64,000 nucleotides of DNA from UBA2031 sp037189985 (GTDB taxonomy: Bacteria > Pseudomonadota > Gammaproteobacteria > Pseudomonadales > Moraxellaceae), in contig JBBCJX010000011.1 in NCBI GenBank assembly GCA_037189985.1, positions 1-64,000 of the forward strand. The letters run 5' to 3'. A program made the position numbers and the translations under genes. Below, one piece after another: positions 1 to 7,522 of the stretch (position 1 is the first letter of the stretch; each line of letters opens with the position of its first letter). A model generated the notes under the pieces. It worked only from the letters and a program-made list of their open reading frames with translations, had not been told where the DNA came from and did not search any database.

Positions 1-8
1 CAGCCCGT

Positions 9-40
9 TAGTTGGGGCTGACGACAGCGAAACCCAACTA
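9..40. repeat. Interrupted inverted repeat after the gloVer-like gene
   Basis: An 8-bp arm TAGTTGGG at 9-16 pairs with CCCAACTA at 33-40, and an inner GCTG at 17-20 pairs with CAGC at 25-28. It lies just beyond the stop of the leftward gene ending at 45. No T-run follows on the minus strand, so it is more likely a dispersed intergenic hairpin element than a canonical terminator, though it could protect the mRNA end. Confidence 0.5.
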
Positions 41-44
41 CGAC

Positions 45-2027
45 TCAAGCCTTCCGGCAGCGCAGTGCCAGCAGGGCGAAGGGCAGGAGCATGAACGGCG
101 AGAAGGAACCGCCACCGCCGCCACCTTCCGTGGAGTTGACCACCGCCGTCTCCACTGTGACGGATAGCGGCGCGGTCACGACATTGCCGCCACGCCCGGT
201 GCAGGACAGCGTGTAGGTATACGTGCCTGCTGTGGGGGAACTGAAGTCAGCCTGGGTGCGGGTGCCGCCGGCCAGCTCTTCCGGAAGCAGCGTATACACC
301 GTGCTGCCTCCCGCGTTGAGCACCTTGCAGGAAGCCGCATCGCTGGTGGCCCAGTTCAAGGTGAAGCGCTCACCCGTTTTCAGCGTGGCAGGGCTGACCG
401 TGAAACTGCCGATGGCGGCCAAGGGAGGCAGCTCACCACTGGCGCGCACGCGCACCGTACGGCTGACGGCGCTTTCGCCTTCGCCGCAGCTCAGGGTGTA
501 TTCACTGGTGCCTTCCGGCACGGCCACCTCCACGCCTTCTGCGGCGCTGGCGGCCGGCTGTGCGCCACTCCAGTCGCCTGATGCCGTGCAGGCGGTGGCA
601 TTGCTGGCCTTCCAGTGCAGCCGGGTTTTCAGCACCTCGCCGTCATAGAACAACGAGGCATCTTCGGGATAGAAGGCGGTGATGGCGGGCGCGGTGCTGC
701 CGGTGTCGTAGCGCCACCACTTCATCTCTGCGCCATCGGTCCCACCGGGCTGGCCATACTGGGTGGTGCCGTAGAGATTGCCGTCCAACCCCTTTGCCAG
801 AGCGGGTACAGGCACGCCGCCCACCGCATCCGTATGAATGAAATCACGCAAATTAGTCGGCGTGGCATCGCCGGATGCGAAGGTAAACAGATAGCCCTGG
901 CCATGGGCACCGGCGGTTCCACCAACACCTATGGGACTGTTGCCCGGCACAACGCCGTAGAGCGTGCCCTGTAGGCTGTAAAGGCCAAGGCCGAACCCCA
1001 AATAACCGTCCGTGCCGCCCGTGAAGTCGTACTCCAGCCGGAAGGAGGCGTTCACATCCGCGGCGGAAAGGTCGATGGAGTTCAGGCTGCCCTGTTTCTG
1101 CCCACTCACTGTATGAGTACCACCCGTACGGGCCGCGTAGTAGAGCCGGCTGCCTGCCTGGGCCAGCGTGGGGGCGTACGTTGTATAAGGGAGGATGGCC
1201 CCGCCCTCGTCCGTGGACGTCACGGTACGCAGCACCTCGTAGGGCAGGCCAGCGTTCGTAGTGTCTATGCGCGACAGCGTGCCCAGGTTATTGGCACCAC
1301 CGGCCGAAGTGGCAATGTAGAGCGTGGTGCCGTCTGCACCAATGGAAAGTGCACTCGGGGTGTAACCCTCTGTCGCCTGTTTGGCCACCAGATCGGGGCC
1401 CGCATTCGCGTTCACTGCAAACTCTTTAACCACGCTCAGGGCACTGTGGTCGGCAGACAAGCGATAAATGATGTGCTTGCCAGTAGCGGCCAAAGTAGCC
1501 GAAATGAAGTAAACGTTGTCGTCCTTGTCGATGGCCATGCTGCTCACCGGACAGATGTCCTGGCCGAGCGTCTCCCCGCTCACGGCTTGCCATTTGTCCG
1601 TTGCCGCCCATGGCGTATAGATGAGCAACTTGCCGTAGTGCGTCACCTTCGTGAGAAGCACAGTCCGGGGACAGGCCTGCCCGGTCGAGTTGGTCTGGCC
1701 GACTCCGTAGATGATCTGGCCGCTGCTGTTGACGACAGGAGCCGCCACACCATTATTGTTGCCAAGGGCAACCGTGTATGCGGCGGGAATGTCCTCCTTG
1801 ACCAGTGCCGAGCTACCGTCGGCAGCAGCCGAGAAGATGGCCGTACCGGTGCTCTGCACGGCATAGAGGCGACCGTCATGGCCGTAGACCGGGGGCCGCA
1901 CAAAGGTGCTCGCAGGGAACGTGACCACAGGACTGACTACACCTGCGATCACGGCCGCCTGTGCGGCCAGCACCGTGAGCAGGAAGGCGGCCACGGCGTA
2001 CTGGAATTTCTTGAGCGTCTTCATCAT
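45..2027 (-). CDS. Exported gloVer-repeat, Ig-like protein with GlyGly-CTERM-like tail
   Basis: A protein of about 660 aa of unknown function. I start it at the ATG at 2027, because the reading frame extends upstream only to a TTG and the signal peptide begins here (MMKTLKKFQ, then a hydrophobic run ending in AQA). Residues about 40-470 contain repeats of the gloVer type (LYGTTQYGQPGG, LYGVVPGN). These are followed by two Ig-like domains, each with one cysteine pair (CTASG...LSCG and CKVLN...LSCTG). The last 26 residues are six glycines, a hydrophobic stretch (SFSPFMLLPFALLAL) and RCRKA. This matches the GlyGly-CTERM layout that rhombosortase is known to recognise, implying cleavage and surface anchoring or release. 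It follows the hemophore gene in the same direction, so a role in heme acquisition is possible but is inferred from position only. Confidence 0.75.
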   Translation of the reverse strand: MMKTLKKFQYAVAAFLLTVLAAQAAVIAGVVSPVVTFPASTFVRPPVYGHDGRLYAVQSTGTAIFSAAADGSSALVKEDIPAAYTVALGNNNGVAAPVVNSSGQIIYGVGQTNSTGQACPRTVLLTKVTHYGKLLIYTPWAATDKWQAVSGETLGQDICPVSSMAIDKDDNVYFISATLAATGKHIIYRLSADHSALSVVKEFAVNANAGPDLVAKQATEGYTPSALSIGADGTTLYIATSAGGANNLGTLSRIDTTNAGLPYEVLRTVTSTDEGGAILPYTTYAPTLAQAGSRLYYAARTGGTHTVSGQKQGSLNSIDLSAADVNASFRLEYDFTGGTDGYLGFGLGLYSLQGTLYGVVPGNSPIGVGGTAGAHGQGYLFTFASGDATPTNLRDFIHTDAVGGVPVPALAKGLDGNLYGTTQYGQPGGTDGAEMKWWRYDTGSTAPAITAFYPEDASLFYDGEVLKTRLHWKASNATACTASGDWSGAQPAASAAEGVEVAVPEGTSEYTLSCGEGESAVSRTVRVRASGELPPLAAIGSFTVSPATLKTGERFTLNWATSDAASCKVLNAGGSTVYTLLPEELAGGTRTQADFSSPTAGTYTYTLSCTGRGGNVVTAPLSVTVETAVVNSTEGGGGGGSFSPFMLLPFALLALRCRKA

Positions 2028-2066
2028 TGCGACTCTGCTGATTGCTGTTCTTGATCGAAGGAAAGT

Positions 2067-2094
2067 GGCGCTGCCCCGTGCACAGGGCAGCGCC
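2067..2094 (-). terminator. Strong hairpin after the hemophore gene
   Basis: A perfect 10-bp stem (GGCGCTGCCC paired with GGGCAGCGCC) has an 8-nt loop and lies 16 bases after the hasA stop. On the minus strand it is followed only by ACTTTCC, a weak T-run. It may be a leaky terminator or an mRNA-stabilising structure that makes hasA transcript more abundant than the downstream gene. Confidence 0.5.
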
Positions 2095-2109
2095 GTTAAC
2101 GCCTCAGGC

Positions 2110-2904
2110 TTAGATGATGTTGGCGCCAACCAGGCCGGAGGTGACGCCGATGAGGGTCACGGTACCTCCCGCATAGGTAATGACTGCATCACTGCCATAA
2201 GCAATGCTGTAGCCAGCCCCGTTGAGATCGACCACGTCGCCACCAGAGGAGCCCACGGTAAAGCCGGTGCTGATCACATCGTCCCCACCGTTGACAACAA
2301 AGGTATCGACGCTGTTGAAAGGATCGAAGAAGTCGTCGCTCGCAGTGCCGATCTGGTTGGTGCCGTAGGTATCGAGGTAGCCCTTAAGGATGTTGGTCTG
2401 CCCCTGCATCAGGTTCCACACGAGGTTATGCGTGTCGTTACCTGATGTGCTGGTGTTGTTACCCGCAATCACCGCTGGCGTGCCGTTGATGCCGTTGTTG
2501 ATGTGGCTGGCGAGATTAGTGACGTTGAAATACGTGGTGCCCAGGCTCCACAAACCGCTGCTGCTGCTCAGGGTTTCGCCGAAATCCACGTGATCGATAG
2601 TGCCGAACAAGGTGTGCTGCGGCGACTGAAACAGCGTGTAGCCCAACTGTTGATTGGTCGGCGCCTCGGCGATGAAAGCCGAGGCCTGTCCCGAGGCTAC
2701 CGTTTCACTGGCATATTGCAGATCGGAATAGGTGGAACCGTAGTTGGTAGCGCCTACCCAGTTGTTGCTGGAATCGACCGAGCTGAAGCCGCCAGTCGAA
2801 TAGTGGGTGGGCAGGCTGAAGGTTCCCGCGTAGTAGCTCAGGTAATCCTGAAAGCCACCACCGATCGACGAAGATGCTGCGGTGTAGTTGATGGTAATGC
2901 TCAT
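2110..2904 (-). CDS. hasA: HasA-like hemophore with C-terminal extension
   Basis: A secreted heme-binding protein of 264 aa. HasA family members are usually about 190-205 aa and lack an N-terminal signal, as here. Residues 1-180 align by eye with HasA: the start MSITINYT, His34 in the first loop, and YTLFQSPQHTLFG with Tyr89 and His97. These correspond to the heme ligands His32 and Tyr75 and the supporting His83 of Serratia HasA. Residues about 190-264 are extra: acidic, glycine-rich, with GGDDVIS, GGDVVDLNG and a hydrophobic end TVTLIGVTSGL. This resembles the C-terminal type I secretion signals of RTX-like proteins. The start ATG has AAGGAG 8 bases upstream. No HasD/E/F exporter lies in the window. 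Confidence 0.85.
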   Translation of the reverse strand: MSITINYTAASSSIGGGFQDYLSYYAGTFSLPTHYSTGGFSSVDSSNNWVGATNYGSTYSDLQYASETVASGQASAFIAEAPTNQQLGYTLFQSPQHTLFGTIDHVDFGETLSSSSGLWSLGTTYFNVTNLASHINNGINGTPAVIAGNNTSTSGNDTHNLVWNLMQGQTNILKGYLDTYGTNQIGTASDDFFDPFNSVDTFVVNGGDDVISTGFTVGSSGGDVVDLNGAGYSIAYGSDAVITYAGGTVTLIGVTSGLVGANII

Positions 2905-3080
2905 TGTGCTTACTCCTTTTGCAGTTTTTAGCTGCGATTGATTGCCACATTGGAAGTGTGCTGAGTGTCCCTTGCCTCAGGGCATGCCTTGCGCTTTTTC
3001 CACGCCGGAACATGCCAATGCCCCTGCATGAAACCGTTGATAAATCCTTTTTCCGTCACACATTCCGTACTGCTGGGGAA

Positions 3081-3110
3081 TCGTCATTCCCGTGCAAGCG
3101 GGAATGACGA
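3081..3110. repeat. 12-bp-stem hairpin between receptor and hemophore genes
   Basis: TCGTCATTCCCG pairs perfectly with CGGGAATGACGA around a 6-nt loop. The element resembles the pair at 37664-37745 and is typical of dispersed extragenic palindromes. It lies 29 bases after the hasR stop. It has no T-run, so it is more likely to uncouple or protect the receptor transcript than to terminate it. The rest of 2905-3138 shows only the Shine-Dalgarno sequence of hasA. Confidence 0.7.
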
Positions 3111-3138
3111 ACCCATGGCTTTTCAGGCGCACCGTTCG

Positions 3139-5766
3139 CTAGAAAAATGCCTCCACGCTGGCCGTCAACGTGCGCCCAGGCGCATAGCTGCGTACATAGG
3201 CATCGCCCTGCGCCTGGAGGTATTGCCGGTCGGTGAGATTCCTGAGGTTGAAGCCAAACCGGAGACGGGCCGAGGGGCGCCAGCTTCCCCAGAGATCAAA
3301 GACCTGGCTGCTGTTCACGTAGCCGCCCTGGCTGGCATCAACGGGCGCGCCGCCGGTGGCGGAGCCGGACCTGCCGGTGTAGCGCCCGGTAGTCCCCAGT
3401 TCGACCCGCCCTTGCAGCAGGCGCAGGCCGAGGTTGAGCGCGGCGGTGTATTCAGGAGGGACCGGGTCGTACAGGCCGCCGGTGTAGTCGCTGCGGCGAA
3501 CGGTATTGCAGCCAGGGGCACAAGCGGCACCACCGGCCGGCCACCACCAGGAATAGGTGTGCCCCTCGCGCTGCAGGTGGGTGGCTGTCAACTCGGCAAA
3601 CCAGCGGCCCGCGTCGTAGCTGGCCTGGAGTTCTTCGCCAAAGAAGCGGATCGGATCGACGGCGTTGGCAAACATGCTCTGGCTGAGGCTGGGATAGGCA
3701 TCGCCGGGGAAGCCCACGTAGTTCATCAGGAAGATGTAGTTCTCGGTCTCGTTCTGGAACCGGGTGAACTTCACCATCAGGGAGTCGTGATCACTGAAAA
3801 CCTGACGGGTCGTAAAATTGATGCCAAGCTCCTGACTGAAAGTTTCTTCAGGAAGCAAGGTCCAGTTAGGGCTGGAGGGAACGGCCGTGGGATGGCCTGC
3901 CGGGCTTCCGGAAATCAGCGTCTCGGTAATGGCAGGCGGTCGCCAGGCATTACCGGCGTTGTAGAAAACCTGCACGTGCTCCCACAGGCGCAGGGAGGCG
4001 CCCCAGGTCCCCAATACTTTTGACTGCTCCCGGTCGACATGACGGATCACATCAACACTCTGGTTGCGGTAGGCAACCGTCCCCCACAGCCGGTAGGCAT
4101 CGCGACGGATACCTGCTTGCAGACGCAGGCGCTCATCCCAGAAAAACCATTGCGTGTCGGCAAAGAAGCTGCCGATTTCCCGGCTGCCTTCGGGTGTGCT
4201 GCCATCCGCCAGCACCACGCTTCCCCCGGTCAGCGTGGTGGAATCCTGGCCGGGCCGCGTCTCGTCGCGGAAATATTCATAGCCCGCCGTCACGTCCAGC
4301 CTGCCTTCGAAGGGCAAGGCAAGATAGGCGTGGTTTGAAAGCTGGTAGCCAAGGGTGTCGGTCTGGGTCTTGCTGTAGATACCCTGGCTGGCGGAAACAT
4401 TGTCGTTGCGGGTACGCACGACATAGGTTTTTGCCGCCATATCGAGCCAAGGGCTGTCGGGATTCCAGGTGTAGTCCACCGCCAGGTTGGCATTGTCCAG
4501 ATTGCTGCTGCTGGAAATGGGATAGACGCTATCGTGGTCATAGACGAAGCCCGCGCAGGTCGCCGGGTCACTCTGGCCAGCTTGACTGCAGTAATAGGCC
4601 AGATAGGCATCGTCACTGATCATGGAGCTTTCCGAGAAAGCCGCCCGAAAACCCAGCCAGGTGAATTGCAGACGCTGCGCGGGGGTAATGTTCCAGCCTG
4701 CCTTGGCCAGCAGGGACTCCGTATCCATGCCCGTGCCGTTCACGATATTGGCGGGTACGGCGTAATCCTGCGGATAAACATAGGCCTGGCCCCTATGCCC
4801 CGGCTCATACTCATCCGTTTTCTTCCGGCTCCAGGCAAGCAGCAAGTCCGTGTTTTCCGTGGGCAACACGGCAATGGCAACGGAGCCGGAGGGCTCCTGG
4901 CCGTTGTCCCACTCAGGGATACCGCTGCTCAGCCGCAGCCTTGCACCGAATCTCTCATCACTATCCCGCAAGACATCACTGGCCATCAGTGTGCGAAAAC
5001 TGGCGGCGCCGCCGCTACTGCCGGCGCCACCGACACCCGAGCTTGGCCCCTTGACGATATCGACACTGGATAACAATTCCGGATCAAAGAACATTTCGCC
5101 ATTGCGCTGCTGGTGTCCGGTGCGCTGGTAGTTCTGGCGCATGCCGTCGATGTTCATGTTGACGCGGCCGAAATCCTTGAGGCCGCGCACATTCACCGAA
5201 ACGCTGGGAATCTGCTCATTGGTCACCGTGGCCACACCTGGCGTGGACTGCAATATTTCACTGGCATGGCGCGGACCGGTACGGTCCATATGTTCACGGT
5301 TGATACGGCCTTCGGCACGAGGCTGTGAATAGATACCCGTTGCTGCTGCCCGCACGGTGATCTCGGGCATTTCCATGTCACCCGCCACCGGCTTAGGAAT
5401 CTCGCGCAGCGTGTAGTTTCCGAGTTCGGTCTGCACCAACTCCATGCCACTGCCTTCAAGGGCTCTCTTCAGGGCATCGACAGCGGTGTATTGCCCGCGC
5501 ACCGGCGAGGAAACACGGTTGCCGATGCTGGCGGCGTCCAGTGTCAGGGCCAGCCTGCCTTCGCGGGCAATACGGTTGAGCGTGCCGGCCAGTGGCCCGG
5601 CAGGCAGATCATAGGCACGCCTGTCAGCCACACTCTCGGGCTCGACAGCCAAGGCCTGGCCTGAGACCCACACCAAGAACAGCAAGAGCAGCAAGGCGAG
5701 CGGGCAAGCACCCCAGAAGCCCGGGCGTGCTGGCGGGCAAGACGGAAAGGAATGAAGCAGGGACAA
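3139..5766 (-). CDS. hasR: HasR-like TonB-dependent heme receptor with STN signalling domain
   Basis: An outer-membrane receptor of 875 aa that should take heme from hemophore or hemoprotein and pass it to the periplasm using TonB. In order: a signal peptide (hydrophobic run at 22-40), an STN domain (about 52-122) that contacts the anti-sigma factor, a TonB box (EMPEITVRA, 132-140), a plug (about 150-262, GGAASFRTL at the end) and a barrel ending in phenylalanine. Candidate heme ligands are His218 in the plug (QRTGHQQ) and His625 in the loop between the FRAP-like WRPPAITET and the NPNL-like SPNWTLLPE. HasR uses one histidine in each of these places. The start is TTG, chosen because GAGGAG lies 5 bases upstream. 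A Fur-like box precedes it. Confidence 0.85.
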   Translation of the reverse strand: MSLLHSFPSCPPARPGFWGACPLALLLLLFLVWVSGQALAVEPESVADRRAYDLPAGPLAGTLNRIAREGRLALTLDAASIGNRVSSPVRGQYTAVDALKRALEGSGMELVQTELGNYTLREIPKPVAGDMEMPEITVRAAATGIYSQPRAEGRINREHMDRTGPRHASEILQSTPGVATVTNEQIPSVSVNVRGLKDFGRVNMNIDGMRQNYQRTGHQQRNGEMFFDPELLSSVDIVKGPSSGVGGAGSSGGAASFRTLMASDVLRDSDERFGARLRLSSGIPEWDNGQEPSGSVAIAVLPTENTDLLLAWSRKKTDEYEPGHRGQAYVYPQDYAVPANIVNGTGMDTESLLAKAGWNITPAQRLQFTWLGFRAAFSESSMISDDAYLAYYCSQAGQSDPATCAGFVYDHDSVYPISSSSNLDNANLAVDYTWNPDSPWLDMAAKTYVVRTRNDNVSASQGIYSKTQTDTLGYQLSNHAYLALPFEGRLDVTAGYEYFRDETRPGQDSTTLTGGSVVLADGSTPEGSREIGSFFADTQWFFWDERLRLQAGIRRDAYRLWGTVAYRNQSVDVIRHVDREQSKVLGTWGASLRLWEHVQVFYNAGNAWRPPAITETLISGSPAGHPTAVPSSPNWTLLPEETFSQELGINFTTRQVFSDHDSLMVKFTRFQNETENYIFLMNYVGFPGDAYPSLSQSMFANAVDPIRFFGEELQASYDAGRWFAELTATHLQREGHTYSWWWPAGGAACAPGCNTVRRSDYTGGLYDPVPPEYTAALNLGLRLLQGRVELGTTGRYTGRSGSATGGAPVDASQGGYVNSSQVFDLWGSWRPSARLRFGFNLRNLTDRQYLQAQGDAYVRSYAPGRTLTASVEAFF

Positions 5767-5833
5767 GTCAGCTCCTCGGGCAAGAATCAGGCTATCTGCC
5801 TTCTATGCCGGACGAGGCTGAAAAAGTAACAGG

Positions 5834-5852
5834 GATGAGAATGATTATTTTT
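5834..5852. promoter_or_regulatory. Fur box upstream of hasR
   Basis: GATGAGAATGATTATTTTT closely fits the 19-bp Fur consensus (GATAATGATAATCATTATC) in its left half and core. It overlaps the end of the anti-sigma gene and lies 68 bases upstream of the receptor start. This suggests hasR has its own iron-repressed promoter besides read-through from hasI. Confidence 0.75.
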
Positions 5853-6861
5853 TAGAGGTGGTATCTGCCGCAGGCACCAGCCTCACCCACCAGGCCGTCC
5901 TGTACTCCACTTTGACGGGCAAGGCAGCCGTCAGGGAGGCAAGCGCAAAGTCCGTATCCGCCAGCGGTGCCGTTCCCGTCACCCTGAGATGGGCAATACG
6001 GGGGTCCACGCTGATGCGCCCCGGCCGGTAGCGGGCAATTTCTGCCGCCACCTCTGCCAGCGGCCGGTTCTCCACCACCAGCATGCCGTCACGCCAGGCA
6101 TCCACTTCCGGCAAGGCCGCCTGTACGCGACCCAGGCCATCGGTCCGTACATCAAGGGACTGTCCCTGTATCACCACCTTCTCTTCGGCACAGGGAACAT
6201 CAACCGCCGCCTCGCAATGGCCAGGGCGGGCGGCCACGGCCGCCTCCGTGACCACAAGCTCGGTACCTTCCTTCCGTGTGCGCACATTGAAGCGGGTACC
6301 CAAGGGACGCAGGCTGCCGTCACGGGTCAACACGACAAAGGGGCGTTTCTCGGCGGGGTTGGCGTGGGAGGTTTCCACGAAAACCTCCCCCTCGCGCAAG
6401 ATGATGGCCCGTTGCCGGGCATCAAAAGCCACATCGACAGCACTGCGGGTATTGATATGCAGCAGGGTCTTGTCCGGCAGTACGAGTGTTTGCTGCTGAC
6501 CGGTAGCCGTACGGTGATCCGCCAGCAGGCCGGACAACGGCTGGTAGGCATCCACCGAGAAGGCTACCAGCCCCAATGCCGCCAGCACGGCAAGCAAGCC
6601 GGAGGCTTTTTTCAGACCATCCCTCGGAGGCTGGACAAGAAGACTGCGCACCCGTGGACCCCGGGCAGGCAGAAGCTCCGCATCCAGTGCGCCCAGTTGC
6701 GCCCAGGCACGGCGGTGATCGGCATGCTCATCCAGCCAGGTCTGGAGCTTGCCGTGATCACCTTCCGTTGCCTCACCCGAACCCATGCAGAGCTGCCACT
6801 CTATGGCAGCCTGCAAGACATGCTCGGATACGGGGCGACTTGCGCCAGAGGGTGTGCTCAT
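5845..6861 (-). CDS. FecR-type anti-sigma factor (HasS-like)
   Basis: An inner-membrane regulator of 338 aa that holds the ECF sigma factor until the receptor signals. The N-terminal cytoplasmic DUF4880-like domain spans about 12-60 (WLDEHADHRRAW). One membrane helix lies at about 86-103, and the periplasmic FecR domain at about 125-230 (LVLPDKTLLHINTRS, LREGEVFVE, LGTRFNVR). The C-terminal part (about 265-335) resembles an STN fold and would meet the receptor STN domain. Its ATG overlaps the sigma stop by four bases, so the two are translationally coupled. The paired receptor is inferred to be the HasR-like protein immediately downstream. Confidence 0.88.
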   Translation of the reverse strand: MSTPSGASRPVSEHVLQAAIEWQLCMGSGEATEGDHGKLQTWLDEHADHRRAWAQLGALDAELLPARGPRVRSLLVQPPRDGLKKASGLLAVLAALGLVAFSVDAYQPLSGLLADHRTATGQQQTLVLPDKTLLHINTRSAVDVAFDARQRAIILREGEVFVETSHANPAEKRPFVVLTRDGSLRPLGTRFNVRTRKEGTELVVTEAAVAARPGHCEAAVDVPCAEEKVVIQGQSLDVRTDGLGRVQAALPEVDAWRDGMLVVENRPLAEVAAEIARYRPGRISVDPRIAHLRVTGTAPLADTDFALASLTAALPVKVEYRTAWWVRLVPAADTTSKK

Positions 6862-7400
6862 GGGGACTCATCCTCGCTGGCGGCCAAGGGCTCACCATAG
6901 CGAATGACGTAGCAATGACGGGCCGCCGTGGCAAGGTACTGGCGCACGCGTGACACAGACACACCCAGTTTCCCGGCAATCTCGGCATGCTTCATGCCAT
7001 CAAGGCGGTTGTACAACCATGCAGCCCTGACCTTGGGAGGCAGGCCATCCAGCATGTGGTTGATCGCCTCCAGCGTCTCCAGAACCATCAGACGCTCTTC
7101 CGGCGAAGGATGAATCTCCTCCGGCAGGCAAGCCAGCTCTGCCAGCCAGGCACGCTCCAGATCGGCACGGCGAAAGGCATCAATCATGAGGCCACGGGCA
7201 ATCGATGCCAGCCAGGCACGAGGCTCACGAACCAGCCCCAACTGCTCACGGGTGGAGAGAATGCGGACGAAGGTGTCCTGGGCAAGATCGGCCGCTTGCT
7301 GCGGATTGTTCAGGCGTTTGCGCAGCCATGCCACCAGCCAGCCATGATGGTCACTGTATAAAGCATGCACGGTCTGCTGGACGGTCGTGTCGGCTGCCAT
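6858..7400 (-). CDS. ECF sigma factor, FecI/HasI type
   Basis: An RNA polymerase sigma factor of 180 aa for iron or heme uptake genes. Region 2 is at about 10-75 (AADLAQDTFVRIL) and the region 4 helix-turn-helix at about 125-165 (MKHAEIAGKLGVSVSRVRQ). This two-domain layout is the normal ECF form. It is the first gene of the sigma, anti-sigma, receptor, hemophore series and has a Fur box 43 bases upstream, so the cell-surface signalling loop should be available only in low iron. Which promoters it recognises cannot be read here. Confidence 0.9.
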   Translation of the reverse strand: MAADTTVQQTVHALYSDHHGWLVAWLRKRLNNPQQAADLAQDTFVRILSTREQLGLVREPRAWLASIARGLMIDAFRRADLERAWLAELACLPEEIHPSPEERLMVLETLEAINHMLDGLPPKVRAAWLYNRLDGMKHAEIAGKLGVSVSRVRQYLATAARHCYVIRYGEPLAASEDESP

Positions 7401-7442
7401 GGCGCGGGCCCGAGGATTCAGGGTCGGCCCGGCCGACGCTTC

Positions 7443-7461
7443 AAATGAGAATGATTCTTAC
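7443..7461. promoter_or_regulatory. Fur box upstream of hasI
   Basis: AAATGAGAATGATTCTTAC matches the Fur consensus core (ATGAGAATGATT) and shares that core with the box at 5834-5852. It is 43 bases upstream of the sigma-factor ATG, a normal position for iron repression. Confidence 0.78.
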
Positions 7462-7522
7462 TTTAAGCGCAGAAACATCCCGCCGCAAGCCGTGAACACA
7501 TGTCCTCCCCGGAATTCCGGAC

